NCBI RefSeq assembly: GCF_017592395.1
Contig: NZ_JAGFOU010000025.1
Coordinates: 1 to 50,318 of the forward strand
DNA: 50,318 bases
From: Actinomyces bowdenii
GTDB lineage: Bacteria > Actinomycetota > Actinomycetes > Actinomycetales > Actinomycetaceae
Direction of reading: 5' to 3'
The notes under the pieces were generated by a model. It saw only the letters and a list, made by a program, of their open reading frames with translations. It searched no databases and had not been told where the DNA came from. Positions 1 through 8,412 of the stretch are shown piece by piece (position 1 is the first letter of the stretch; each line of letters opens with the position of its first letter). The translations under genes were made by a program, and so were the position numbers.

Positions 1-30
1 GGGCGTCAAAGGTGCGTTAGCGTGAGTCAT
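1..30 (-). CDS. Start of an unidentified leftward gene (partial)
   Basis: An ATG on the minus strand (complement of 28-30) opens a reading frame, M-T-H-A-N-A-P-L-T-P, that runs off the left edge. An AGGAGG ribosome binding site lies at 36-41, five bases upstream of the ATG, which is good support for a real start. The gene is divergent from menC. Only ten residues are visible, so no function can be assigned; another menaquinone gene is plausible from context but that is a guess. Confidence 0.55.
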   Translation of the reverse strand, partial: MTHANAPLTP

Positions 31-233
31 GAAGACCTCCTCGGACCGGACGTGAGCGTGACAACCCACATCCTGCCCAGGAGGCCTTCACCTACCCAAC
101 CCGTTCACAACCTCCCAGGGAAGTACACCTAGGCGCACGGATCGGGCGCCCCGGTCAACCGGCGCGGGTGCGGGGCCGCCGGCCCTCCCGCCCCGCCGTG
201 CCCCAAACGTCCTCACCGCTCGTGACCCTTCCG

Positions 234-239
234 TATCCT
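234..239 (+). promoter_or_regulatory. Probable -10 box of menC (leaderless transcript)
   Basis: TATCCT is followed by exactly six bases and then the GTG at 246. No Shine-Dalgarno sequence precedes the GTG. A -10 hexamer six to seven bases from the start codon implies that transcription begins at or next to the GTG, giving a leaderless mRNA. No clear -35 box is visible. The same spacing recurs at three other genes in the window. Confidence 0.4.
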
Positions 240-245
240 GACGCG

Positions 246-1343
246 GTGACTCCTGAACCCGCATCCCGAGGCGGTGAGCTCGACCTCGCCGTGCTGCGCG
301 CCCAGGACCCTACTGGTCTGCTGGAGGGCGTCGACCGCGCTGTCGTCTGGGACATCGCGCTGACCACCCGCTTCCGCGGCCTGGCCCGACGCGATGGCGT
401 CCTGCTGCACGGCCCCGGGGGCTGGGGCGAGGTCGCCCCCTTCTGGAACTACGGCTCCGAGGCCGGTGCGCCGTGGCTGGCCTCGGGACTGGCCCAGGCC
501 AGGGGGGCGGTCGCCCCGCCCCGCTACCGTGATGCCGTCCCCGTCAACGTCACCGTTCCCGAGCTCTCCGGCTCCCAGGCGGGCAAGCTCGTGGCCACCT
601 CCGGGGCGGGCACGGCCAAGGTCAAGGTCTCCGGCGGCGACTCCGCCGCCGATGTGGCCCGGGACATCGAGCGCCTGGAGGCCGTGCGCGACGCCCTGGG
701 GCGCTCGGGCCGGATCCGCATCGACGCCAATGGCGGCTGGGAGCTGGAGGCGGCCACGCGGATCCTGCCCCGGCTGGACCGGGCCGCCGGGGGCTTGGAG
801 TACGCCGAGCAGCCCTGCGCGAGCGTGGAGGACCTGGCCGCCCTGCGCCGCAGGGTCGATGTGCCCATCGCCGCCGATGAGTCCATCCGCCTGTCGCGCG
901 ATCCCATGGAGGTGGTGCGCTCCGGGGCTGCCGACGTGGCGGTCCTCAAGGTCGCGCCCCTGGGCGGGGTGCACCGCGCCCTGGACCTCATCGAGCGCCT
1001 GGGGCTGCCCGCCGTGGTCTCCTCGGCCCTGGACACCTCGGTGGGGATCGCCGCAGGCGTGACGCTGGCCGCCACCCTGCCGGTCCTGGGGCATGCCTGC
1101 GGACTGGGCACGGTCCGCCTCCTGCGCCGCGACGTCGCCGTGCCCAGCGCCGTGCCCAGGCAGGGCGAGATGCCCGTCCGCGAGGCCCGCGTCTCCTCCC
1201 GCCTGCTGGATGCGGTGGTGGCCGACGACGACCTGACCGCCCGCTGGCAGGTGCGCATGGCCCATCTGCTGGGGGCCCTGCGCGCGCGGCGCGAGCGGGA
1301 GGCCCGCGATCCCTCTGCGGCGATCGCCGGGCTGCCGCTGTGA
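246..1343 (+). CDS. menC: o-Succinylbenzoate synthase (MenC)
   Basis: Enolase-superfamily enzyme that dehydrates SHCHC to o-succinylbenzoate in menaquinone synthesis, in the cytoplasm. The GTG at 246 gives 365 residues. The frame stays open to a GTG at 168, but the extension is proline/arginine-rich and unlike the family, and a -10 box sits six bases before 246. Family signatures seen are the KVKVSGG strand with the catalytic lysine region, the metal-ligand stretch RIRIDANGGW, an EYAEQPC strand, PIAADESIR and LKVAPLGG. These match the usual Lys, Asp, Glu, Asp/Glu, Lys layout of MenC. menD follows 76 bp downstream on the same strand. The start is inferred; the family call is firm. Confidence 0.92.
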   Translation: MTPEPASRGGELDLAVLRAQDPTGLLEGVDRAVVWDIALTTRFRGLARRDGVLLHGPGGWGEVAPFWNYGSEAGAPWLASGLAQARGAVAPPRYRDAVPVNVTVPELSGSQAGKLVATSGAGTAKVKVSGGDSAADVARDIERLEAVRDALGRSGRIRIDANGGWELEAATRILPRLDRAAGGLEYAEQPCASVEDLAALRRRVDVPIAADESIRLSRDPMEVVRSGAADVAVLKVAPLGGVHRALDLIERLGLPAVVSSALDTSVGIAAGVTLAATLPVLGHACGLGTVRLLRRDVAVPSAVPRQGEMPVREARVSSRLLDAVVADDDLTARWQVRMAHLLGALRARREREARDPSAAIAGLPL

Positions 1344-1407
1344 GCGCTGCGGGCGGGCCGGGGAAAGGCCCGTTGCCGCCTTTGTCCCGGAATGCGGGCC
1401 GGTCTCG

Positions 1408-1413
1408 TATTCT
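1408..1413 (+). promoter_or_regulatory. Probable -10 box of menD (leaderless transcript)
   Basis: TATTCT lies six bases before the GTG at 1420. There is no Shine-Dalgarno sequence in front of that GTG. A possible -35, TTGTCC, is at 1382-1387 with a long 20-base spacer. This suggests menD has its own leaderless promoter rather than depending only on read-through from menC. Confidence 0.4.
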
Positions 1414-1419
1414 TGGCCG

Positions 1420-3501
1420 GTGACCGCCCATCGACGCGGGCCTGATGAGGCCGAGCCACCGAATCCCTCCACGGCGGCGGCATCCAGTCTGGTGGGAGCG
1501 CTGGTGGAGCAGGGGGTGCGCGAGGTCGTGCTGTGCCCCGGCTCGCGCAGCGCCCCCCTGGCCTACGCCCTGGCGCAGGCGCAGGAGGAGGGTGCCCTGA
1601 GCCTGCGGGTGGTCCTCGACGAGCGCAGCGCCGCCTTCATCGCCCTGGGCCTGGCCCGGGCCCACGCACTGACCGGCCGGCTGCGGCCCGCCGCCGTGGT
1701 CACCACCTCGGGCACGGCCGCGGCCAACCTCCATCCCGCGGTGTGCGAGGCCGATGCCGCGGGCATCCCCCTGCTGCTGCTCACCGCCGACCGGCCCCAC
1801 GAGCTGGTGGGGACCGGCGCCAGCCAGACCACTGAGCAGACGCGCCTGTTCGGGGACGCCAGCAGGCTGGTCGTCGACCTTCCCGCCGACCTGTCGCGCG
1901 ACCTGGGGCCGGGCGCTGCCCGCGCGGCCATCGCCGGGCAGGTGCGGCGCTGCGTGGCCGCCGCCACCGGGGCGCTCAGCCGCGATCCGGGGCCGGCGCA
2001 GATCAATATCCGCCTCCGCCCGCCGCTGGCGCCTCAGGATGCTGCCGGGAGTGCCGAGGCAGCCGACGGCGCTGGTGCCGCACCTGCGGCCGGCGGCGTC
2101 CCGGGGCGCGCCGGCGCTGGTGCCGGCGGCGCCGTCGCGCCGGAGGGCGGGGGAGAGGCTGTCGGCGCCGGCAGTGTGGGCGGGCCCGAGCGGGTGGCGC
2201 CGGTCACTGGCGGGCGCCTGGTGCCGCAGGAATCCTGGATGGCGCCCGAGTGCCGGTTCGCAGGGGAGCGGGCCCCGCGGGAGTGCCGGGGCGTGGTGGT
2301 CGCGGGGGACACCGCGCTGCCGGGCGTGGGGCAGGCGGCCCGCGCCCTGGCCGAGCAGCTGGACTGGCCGCTCCTGGCCGAGCCGACCTCCCACGCCCGC
2401 GCCGGGGGCCATGCCCTGACCCACTACGCCGAGCTGCTGGCCTCGCCCGCCGGGCGCGAGCTGGCCGCGCAGGTGACCGACATCGTCGTGGCCGGCCATC
2501 CCAGTCTCTCGCGCGGGGTCAGCGCCTTGCTGTCAGGCCTGCTGGGCCCCGGGGCCCGCCTGCATGTGCTGGCCGATCGGGCCCGTTGGAGCGACACGGC
2601 GGGCACGGCCACCACAGTCCTGCCCCTGGACCCGCGGGCCGGGGAGCGGCAAGTCGGCGGCATCATCGCCGCGCTCGGGCTGAGCCCGGCCCGGCAGTGG
2701 CTGGCGGCCTGGAAGGAGGCGACCCAGTTCCTGGCCCGCCAGGAGAGGGGAGCTCCTCAGGGCGGTCTGCACGGTCGGGAGGGGAGGGCCTGCCCGGAGG
2801 GGTCGGCCCGGGAGGCCGACCTGACCCGCCAGGATGATCTCGGCAGCGCGGATGGCTCGGCCGGCTGTGCCCACGGGGCTGACGGCCGTGGCGCGTCGGC
2901 CAGGGCCGACGCCGCCGCGGGGGCCGTCTGGGAGGCCGCCCTGGTCCCGGGCGGGCCGCTGCTGTTCCTGGGCTCCTCCATGACCCTGCGCCGGCTGGAC
3001 CGGATCGCCGCCCCCGCCGGGGCGGCCGCCGGCCCCACGGCCGCCCCGCCCACCGCCGCCGGGGCGCCGCGCCCCCCGGCAGCCCTGGCCAACCGGGGCC
3101 TGGCGGGCATTGACGGCACCCTGGCCACCGCCGTCGGGGTGGCCCTCGGTGCGAAGCGGCCCGTGCGCGCCGTCGTGGGGGACCTGACCTTCCTGCACGA
3201 CGCCATGTCCCTGGGCCGTGGCGCCATGGAGGAGGAGCCCGATCTCCAGGTCCTGGTCATCGATGATGGCGGCGGCGCGATCTTCTCCACCCTGGAGTAC
3301 GCCGCGCTGCCCCCTGCCCAGCGCTTCACGCGCCTGTTCACCACACCCCAGGCCGCCGACATCCCCGCCCTGGCCGCCGCGCTGGGGGCGCGCGTCCACC
3401 GGCCCGCCGACCTGCCCCGCCTGCGCGATCTGCTGGCGCGGCCCGTGCGCGGGCTGAGCGTCATCGTGTGGGAGACGCGGGAAGGCGCCGCCTATGAGTG
3501 A
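1420..3501 (+). CDS. menD: SEPHCHC synthase (MenD)
   Basis: Thiamine-diphosphate enzyme that joins isochorismate and 2-oxoglutarate, the first committed step of menaquinone synthesis. The N-terminal domain shows LCPGSRSAPLA, VVLDERSAAF (the ThDP-activating glutamate region), TTSGTAAANLHPAV and LTADRPHELVG. The C-terminal domain shows NRGLAGIDGT, VVGDLTFLHD and DDGGGAIFS. At 693 residues it is roughly 140 longer than typical MenD (about 550). The excess sits in Gly/Ala/Arg-rich blocks at about residues 202-290 and 441-500, plus a short Pro/Ala stretch near 530-550, between otherwise conserved blocks. The reading frame is uninterrupted. Start: GTG at 1420, with a -10 box directly upstream. It uses the isochorismate made by the menF product encoded about 3 kb away. 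Confidence 0.93.
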   Translation: MTAHRRGPDEAEPPNPSTAAASSLVGALVEQGVREVVLCPGSRSAPLAYALAQAQEEGALSLRVVLDERSAAFIALGLARAHALTGRLRPAAVVTTSGTAAANLHPAVCEADAAGIPLLLLTADRPHELVGTGASQTTEQTRLFGDASRLVVDLPADLSRDLGPGAARAAIAGQVRRCVAAATGALSRDPGPAQINIRLRPPLAPQDAAGSAEAADGAGAAPAAGGVPGRAGAGAGGAVAPEGGGEAVGAGSVGGPERVAPVTGGRLVPQESWMAPECRFAGERAPRECRGVVVAGDTALPGVGQAARALAEQLDWPLLAEPTSHARAGGHALTHYAELLASPAGRELAAQVTDIVVAGHPSLSRGVSALLSGLLGPGARLHVLADRARWSDTAGTATTVLPLDPRAGERQVGGIIAALGLSPARQWLAAWKEATQFLARQERGAPQGGLHGREGRACPEGSAREADLTRQDDLGSADGSAGCAHGADGRGASARADAAAGAVWEAALVPGGPLLFLGSSMTLRRLDRIAAPAGAAAGPTAAPPTAAGAPRPPAALANRGLAGIDGTLATAVGVALGAKRPVRAVVGDLTFLHDAMSLGRGAMEEEPDLQVLVIDDGGGAIFSTLEYAALPPAQRFTRLFTTPQAADIPALAAALGARVHRPADLPRLRDLLARPVRGLSVIVWETREGAAYE

Positions 3502-3657
3502 ATCCCTGAAGAGCGGCGATGGGCATGGGCAGGCCGCCCCCTTGCCGACGAGATACAACAGTTACAGAATCCACAGTGAAGACTCAGACGGGGGTCGGGA
3601 ACGCTCCAGGGCGCGAGTGTTTTCTGGCGGTCGATTGACGCAGGGGCCAGGGGCCTT

Positions 3658-3663
3658 GGGAGG
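3658..3663 (+). promoter_or_regulatory. Ribosome binding site deciding the htrA start
   Basis: GGGAGG abuts the ATG at 3664 with no spacer, which would not work as a ribosome binding site for it. It is six bases from the in-frame TTG at 3670, the usual spacing. A weaker AGGGG at 3649-3653 could serve the ATG. Confidence 0.5.
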
Positions 3664-3669
3664 ATGACA

Positions 3670-5325
3670 TTGAGCACGCACGACGACAGCACTGACAACG
3701 GCTATGACGGCCGGCCGGAGAGCCCCGGCCCGGCGGCGGAGTCCGGCCCTGATGCGCAGCGCGAGGCCCCGGCCGCCCAGCCCCAGCAGTCTCCTGACGA
3801 TTCCCGCGGTGCCCAGGCGCAGGAATCCTCCTACGGGGTGTCCCAGGGATCCCACTCCGGCTACACCCCGCCGTCGATCCCGCCACCGGGCAGGCCCGCG
3901 CCCCCCTCTCCCACCCCCGGTGGGCACAGCCCCACCGGCTCGCCCTACACGGGGGTGCCGGCCACCCCCGCAGGCTACGACTTCTCGCGCGCCTCCTCGC
4001 GCCCCCAGGGCCTGAGCGCCGCCACCAACCCCTACGCCTCGGCCACCTCCGGACCCTATGGCGCCGGCGCGGCGGGCGCCCCCGGCACGGCGGGCCCCGC
4101 CTATCCGGGGGCCTCCCCGTCGCCCACCGCCCAGCCCCAGCAGGCCCATGAGCAGGCCCACCAGCAGGCCTATGCCCCGGCCGGGGCCGGCTACCAGGCG
4201 CACCAGGAGCGTCGCGGCCCCGGATGGGGGGCCCTCGTGGGCGCCACGGTCGTCGCCGCCCTCCTGGGCTCGGCCGGCGCGGTCGCCGTCGTCAAGGCCA
4301 CCGACGCGGGCCAGGACTCGGCCGTGGTCGCCTCCTCCGCCCCCACCGCCATCGCCACCGGGGACACCACCCAGACGGTCACCAGCCAGGGGCAGACCCC
4401 CGACTGGGAGGGCGTGACCGCCGCGGTGTCCAACGCGGTGGTGGCCATCGCCATCGAGAAGGACGGGCAGCGGGGGGAGGGCTCCGGCTTCATCTATGAC
4501 AAGGCCGGGCACATCCTCACCAACGACCACGTGGTCGGCGGCGCCAGCAGGGTCGCCGTGACCCTGGCCGACGGCCGCATCTACGACGCCGAGATCACCG
4601 GCACCGACCCGGCCACCGACCTGGCCGTCATCGAGCTGGTGGGCGCGCCCAAGGACCTCACCGTCGTCCAGCTGGGCGACTCCGATGAGATGGTCACCGG
4701 GCAGGACGTCATGGCCATCGGCAACCCGCTGGGCCTGTCCTCCACCGCCACCACCGGGATCGTCTCGGCCCTCAACCGTCCCGTGGTCACGGGCAAGGGC
4801 CAGTCCACCGGGGGCGATGGGACGGTCTACACCAATGCCATCCAGATCGATGCGGCCGTCAACCCGGGCAACTCCGGCGGCCCCCTGTTCGATGAGCGGG
4901 GGCACGTCGTGGGGGTGACCAGCTCGATCATCACCGCCAGTGAGGACAATCCCGGCAGCATCGGCATCGGCTTCGCCATCCCCGTCAACCTCGCCGACAA
5001 GGTCGCCAAGCAGCTCATCGAGTCCGGCTCGGCCACCCACGCCTACCTCGGTGTGGGCCTGGACAATGGCGTGGGCGAGGTCGGCGACGAGGTGCGCAGC
5101 GGCGCCAAGATCACCAAGGTGGAGTCCGGGGCGCCGGCGGACAAGGCGGGCCTGAAGGAGAACGACGTCATCGTCGCCATCGATGGCAAGCCCACGGCCC
5201 AGGCCGATGCCCTCACCGGTTTCGTGCGCCAGTACTCCGCGGGGGAGACCGTCAAGCTCTCCGTCATCCGGGACAAGGAGAAGCTGGACGTGGAGGCGAC
5301 GCTGGTGGAGCGCCCCGACTCCTGA
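3670..5325 (+). CDS. htrA: HtrA/DegP-family trypsin-like serine protease with PDZ domain, membrane-anchored
   Basis: Envelope quality-control protease. Numbered from the ATG at 3664, residues 1-180 are a Pro/Gly/Ala/Gln-rich cytoplasmic region. A single membrane span follows at about 189-215 (GALVGATVVAALLGSAGAV). The protease domain carries the triad His289 (NDHVVGG), Asp319 (ATDLAVIEL) and Ser404 (NPGNSGGPL). A C-terminal PDZ domain follows (LGVGL..., AGLKENDVIVAIDG). This is the usual layout of actinobacterial HtrA/PepD proteins. The TTG at 3670 is chosen because GGGAGG has correct spacing only to it; the ATG at 3664 would add two residues. It stands between menD and the convergent menF with no obvious functional tie to menaquinone synthesis. 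Confidence 0.92.
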   Translation: MSTHDDSTDNGYDGRPESPGPAAESGPDAQREAPAAQPQQSPDDSRGAQAQESSYGVSQGSHSGYTPPSIPPPGRPAPPSPTPGGHSPTGSPYTGVPATPAGYDFSRASSRPQGLSAATNPYASATSGPYGAGAAGAPGTAGPAYPGASPSPTAQPQQAHEQAHQQAYAPAGAGYQAHQERRGPGWGALVGATVVAALLGSAGAVAVVKATDAGQDSAVVASSAPTAIATGDTTQTVTSQGQTPDWEGVTAAVSNAVVAIAIEKDGQRGEGSGFIYDKAGHILTNDHVVGGASRVAVTLADGRIYDAEITGTDPATDLAVIELVGAPKDLTVVQLGDSDEMVTGQDVMAIGNPLGLSSTATTGIVSALNRPVVTGKGQSTGGDGTVYTNAIQIDAAVNPGNSGGPLFDERGHVVGVTSSIITASEDNPGSIGIGFAIPVNLADKVAKQLIESGSATHAYLGVGLDNGVGEVGDEVRSGAKITKVESGAPADKAGLKENDVIVAIDGKPTAQADALTGFVRQYSAGETVKLSVIRDKEKLDVEATLVERPDS

Positions 5326-5362
5326 GCCCGCTGAGGCCCGCTCCTGCGGACCCGCGCGCCGA

Positions 5363-6796
5363 TCAGGCCAGGGCGGCCAGGGCCTCCAGGACGGGGCGCA
5401 TCTTGGCCTCGGTCTCGGCCAGCTCGTCGGCCGGGTCGGAGTCCGGCATGATGCCGCAGCCCCCGAAGGCCCGGAGGGGATCGCCCGGCCGCGCGCCGAG
5501 CTGGGCGCTGCGCAGGGCGATGCACCACTGGCCCTCCCCGTGCCAGTCCACCCAGCCCACGGGGCCCGCGTATCGGCCCCGGTCCATGCCCTCGACGGAC
5601 TCGATGATGCTGGTGGCCGCGGCGGTCGGGGTCCCGCCCACGGCGGCCGTGGGGTGCAGGGCGCCCACGAGGGACAGGGCCCCGGTGTCCCCGGCGACGA
5701 CGCCGCGCACGTCACTGGCCAGGTGCAGGACATTGGGCAGCTCCAGCACATGGGGCTCCTGGGCCTCCACCACCGAGCACAGCGGCTCCAGGGCCTGAAG
5801 GACCGAGTTGCGCGCCAGGGCGTGCTCGCGGGTGTTCTTCCCCGAGTCCCGCAGCCACGCGGCGAGCCCGGCGACGGTCCGGGCCCGCTGCTGGGGCTCC
5901 AGGCCGCGGGGGATTCGGGCGGTGCCGGCCAGGACCCGGCTGAACAGGCGCCGGCCCTCCAGGCGCACCAGCATCTCGGGGCTGGCGCCCACCATGCCGT
6001 CGACGGCGAAGGTCCAGCAGGTGGGATAGGCCCGGCCCAGGCGGGCCAGCAGGTCCCCGGTGGTCATGGCGGGGGGAGGATCGATGAGGACATCACGGGC
6101 CAGGACGACCTTGTGGGCCTCGCCCCGGCGCATGCGCTCCTGAGCGGTGACCACGGCGGCCTGCCACTCCTGTGGGCTCAGGGTCCCCTGGCGGGGGGCG
6201 CCGGGAGCGGGCGCGGGCATGGCGGGCGTCGCGACGGCGGTGGGGGCCGGAGGGGTCCGGGCGCTCGGGTGCGGGGCGGCCAGGAGGCGCTCGATCCCCG
6301 GATGGTCCTGGCCCTCCGCCACCGCCGTGGTGATCCAGGCGCCGTCGGCATCCAGGCCCACGAGGATGCGTGGGACCAGGAGGACGGAGGCCTGCGCGGA
6401 GGCGGGGGAGAAGGCGATCGAGCCCAGGGCGACGGGGCCGGTGCCCGGGCGCACGAGCGGGTCGCGCCACCAGGAGGTGTGGACCACGGCGCGCCAGGCG
6501 CCGCGCAGGGCCTCGATGCGCTCGGGGCCGCGCGCGGTGATGGTCAGGGCTCGCCCCAGCCCGATGAGCCCGCGCCCCTGGTGGACCCAGGAGGAGACGT
6601 CTTGGCGGCCGGCCAGGAGCGCCAGGAGGTCGAGGCCCTCGGTGGTGGAGGAGGGCAGGGCCCGGGTGAGGAAGGACAGGCGGGGCGGCTGCTGCCGGCA
6701 GGCTCCGGCATCGAGGGTGGGGCCATCGGGGCTGTGGGGATGGCCCGGGGTGGGGCCCGTGCGAGGGCGCGCCCGTGGGCGGTGGTCGCGTGGCAT
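5363..6796 (-). CDS. menF: Isochorismate synthase (MenF)
   Basis: Chorismate-utilising enzyme that converts chorismate to isochorismate for MenD. The C-terminal chorismate-binding domain is clear: HKVVLARDV, ASPEMLVRLEG with LAGTARIPRG (about residues 268-300), GGTPTAAATSIIE (about 385), GRYAGPVGWVDWHG, and FGGCGIMPDSDPADELAETEAKM at the C-terminus. Length is 477 residues; the first 35 or so are Arg/Pro-rich and the exact start is uncertain because no good ribosome binding site precedes the ATG at 6796. It lies 12 bp downstream of menG, so the two probably form a menG-menF operon. It is convergent with htrA, 37 bp between the stops. Anthranilate or salicylate synthases are related, but the menaquinone context favours MenF. 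Confidence 0.9.
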   Translation of the reverse strand: MPRDHRPRARPRTGPTPGHPHSPDGPTLDAGACRQQPPRLSFLTRALPSSTTEGLDLLALLAGRQDVSSWVHQGRGLIGLGRALTITARGPERIEALRGAWRAVVHTSWWRDPLVRPGTGPVALGSIAFSPASAQASVLLVPRILVGLDADGAWITTAVAEGQDHPGIERLLAAPHPSARTPPAPTAVATPAMPAPAPGAPRQGTLSPQEWQAAVVTAQERMRRGEAHKVVLARDVLIDPPPAMTTGDLLARLGRAYPTCWTFAVDGMVGASPEMLVRLEGRRLFSRVLAGTARIPRGLEPQQRARTVAGLAAWLRDSGKNTREHALARNSVLQALEPLCSVVEAQEPHVLELPNVLHLASDVRGVVAGDTGALSLVGALHPTAAVGGTPTAAATSIIESVEGMDRGRYAGPVGWVDWHGEGQWCIALRSAQLGARPGDPLRAFGGCGIMPDSDPADELAETEAKMRPVLEALAALA

Positions 6797-6808
6797 GGGC
6801 GGGGCGGC

Positions 6809-7543
6809 TCAGAGGGGGGCGGCGGCGCCGGGATCGTGCCGGGGCCTGGTGGCGCGGTGGATGGCGACGATCCCGCCGGAGAGGTTCTTGTAGGCCACTC
6901 CCCGCCAGCCGGCCTGCTGCATGAGGGAGGCGAGTGCCTGCTGGTCGGGCCAGGCCAGGATGGACTCGCCCAGGTAGTCGTAGGCGGCGGTGTTGGAGGA
7001 GATGAGGCGGGCGGCGGCGGGCAGGGCGGTGCCCAGGTAGTAGCGGTAGACGGCGCGGAAGGCGCGCGAGGCGGGGGTGGAGAACTCGGCGATGACGATG
7101 CGGCCCCCGGGCCGGGTCACCCGGTGCATCTCGCGCAGGGCCGCCATCGTGTCCTGCACATTGCGCAGGCCGTAGGAGATGGTGACGGCGTCGAAGGACT
7201 CATCGGCGAAGGGCAGGGCGGTGGCGTCCCCGGCGACGAAGCTGATGCGGGGGTGGCGGCGCCGGCCCTCGGCGACCATGCCGGTGGAGAAGTCGCAGGC
7301 GACGACGTCGGCGCCCTGGGCCGCGTACTCGGCGGCGGAGGTGCCGGTGCCGGCGGCCAGGTCGAGGATCCGCATCCCGGGGGCTGGGGCGAGGGCAGCG
7401 CGGGTGACGGCGCGCCACATGTGGACCTGGAACAGGCTCATGACGTCGTTGCTCAGGTCGTAGCGGCGGGCGACGGCGTCGAACATCCCGGCGACCTCGC
7501 GCGGGTCCTTGGCGAGCGTGGCTCGGCGGGCGGAAGGGCTCAT
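6809..7543 (-). CDS. menG: Demethylmenaquinone methyltransferase (MenG/UbiE)
   Basis: SAM-dependent methyltransferase that methylates demethylmenaquinone, the last step of menaquinone synthesis. It has 244 residues from the ATG at 7543 ([17 protein letters not shown]). The frame stays open upstream to 7723, but that stretch reads through the repeat element at 7614-7810 and is not coding. Seen: the UbiE N-terminal [21 protein letters not shown] motif [12 protein letters not shown], motif [22 protein letters not shown], and [19 protein letters not shown]. There is no Shine-Dalgarno sequence; GATGAT lies six bases before the ATG and could be a poor -10 box of a leaderless mRNA. First gene of a menG-menF pair. 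Confidence 0.93.
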   Translation of the reverse strand: MSPSARRATLAKDPREVAGMFDAVARRYDLSNDVMSLFQVHMWRAVTRAALAPAPGMRILDLAAGTGTSAAEYAAQGADVVACDFSTGMVAEGRRRHPRISFVAGDATALPFADESFDAVTISYGLRNVQDTMAALREMHRVTRPGGRIVIAEFSTPASRAFRAVYRYYLGTALPAAARLISSNTAAYDYLGESILAWPDQQALASLMQQAGWRGVAYKNLSGGIVAIHRATRPRHDPGAAAPL

Positions 7544-7613
7544 CGCCACATCATCGCAGAAGCGCCGGGGCCGGCATGAGGCGGGGCGGGGTGCCCGGGG
7601 GTGTCGTCGGTGT

Positions 7614-7810
7614 TGCACATCTTCAAGAACCGACCGAGTGGTTGATCCGCATGATTCCAAGGTTCTGCCAGTCTTCGGCGGGCTGGAGGGGGCTGAAGAT
7701 GTGCAGCGGCGGCCCTGCTGCACATCTTCAGCCTGGCCCAGGATCGGGGCCTGCTGGAATCGTGCGGAAAAGCCGGTGCCGGTAGGCGGGTCACTGCCTG
7801 AAGATGTGCA
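7614..7810 (+). repeat. 197-bp composite structured repeat, copy 1
   Basis: Two 92-bp units in opposite orientation separated by 13 bp: 7614-7705 and 7719-7810. Each is bounded by TGCACATCTTCA on its left and TGAAGATGTGCA on its right. The left unit carries the core GATCCGCATGATTCC (7644-7658). The right unit carries, on the complementary strand, CTTTTCCGCACGATTCC (complement near 7757-7773). The inner ends of the units form a perfect 17-bp hairpin with a 9-base loop (7691-7733). The element lies between the divergent menG and geranylgeranyl reductase genes. A second copy, inverted and of identical length, is at 27635-27831. It contains no gene. Role unknown; candidates are a REP/BIME-like or MITE-like element or a structured regulatory RNA. 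Confidence 0.85.
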
Positions 7811-8412
7811 GCGCTTGAGGAGGTGCGGCTGGGGCGGACTGCCGCACCCCCGAGTCGCATCCTGGATGACGGTCCTGCCGGGGGCGCCGAGGGCGCCCCG
7901 TTCCGACCCCGGGCCCCAGTGAGCCAGGCCCAGGCGGACCTAAGCCCCAGACCGGCGCCCGGGCAGCACTTCTCCGCGTCCCACACCTGCCCGCTCCGCC
8001 CCTTCCCAGCGCAGCCCTCGGCCAGCTCTCAGGGCTGCACCAGACTCCGCGTCGCACCATTCGAACCCCTGCCGCAGTGCCCCTGCCGCCACGCCTGCGC
8101 CCCAGCTCCCCGCCCGTCGTCGCCCGACTCCGCCCCGACCGAGATGCGCACGAGACGCGCCCTGGGACCCACGTCCCATGACCCGCCTCATATATTCGTC
8201 ATCCTTGTGCGACGTAATTCGAGAAGGCCCGCCGACCCGTCCCTGCCGCCGCAGCAGCGCCCCATTGACGCGATAGCGCTGAAAACCCCTGGTCGCCACC
8301 CTCAGCATCCGCGGCGCGCCAGGGGTGGCCCCGTCCTGGGTAGTGTCTGGGACGGCGCCCGCAGATCGCGGGGCTGGCGTCGTCGTGCCGAGCAGGGAAA
8401 GAGGGGAACTCA
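7811..8412. other. 600-bp gene-free stretch upstream of the complex I operon
   Basis: No convincing gene is seen. The frames open across it on both strands give low-complexity Pro/Arg/Ala proteins without recognisable motifs or ribosome binding sites. It contains two degraded relatives of the hairpin arm found at 27960-28022: GCACCCCCGAGTCGCAT at 7844-7860, and a weaker one around 8033-8060. An A/T-rich island lies at about 8186-8216. On the minus strand that island could be read as TTACGT, 17 bases, TATATG, a possible promoter pointing toward the repeat and menG. TAGTGT at 8341-8346 is a possible -10 for the plus-strand operon, without a clear -35. Confidence 0.4.

Noticed and set aside
168-245. 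Longer menC with a start at 168 or 222
   Set aside because: The extension is Arg/Pro-rich with no family similarity, and a -10 box lies inside it six bases before the GTG at 246.
213-1483. Long open frames antisense to menC, and similar antisense frames across menD, the nuo genes and others
   Set aside because: Artefacts of very high GC: compositionally biased, no motifs, no ribosome binding sites, and opposite to clearly conserved genes.
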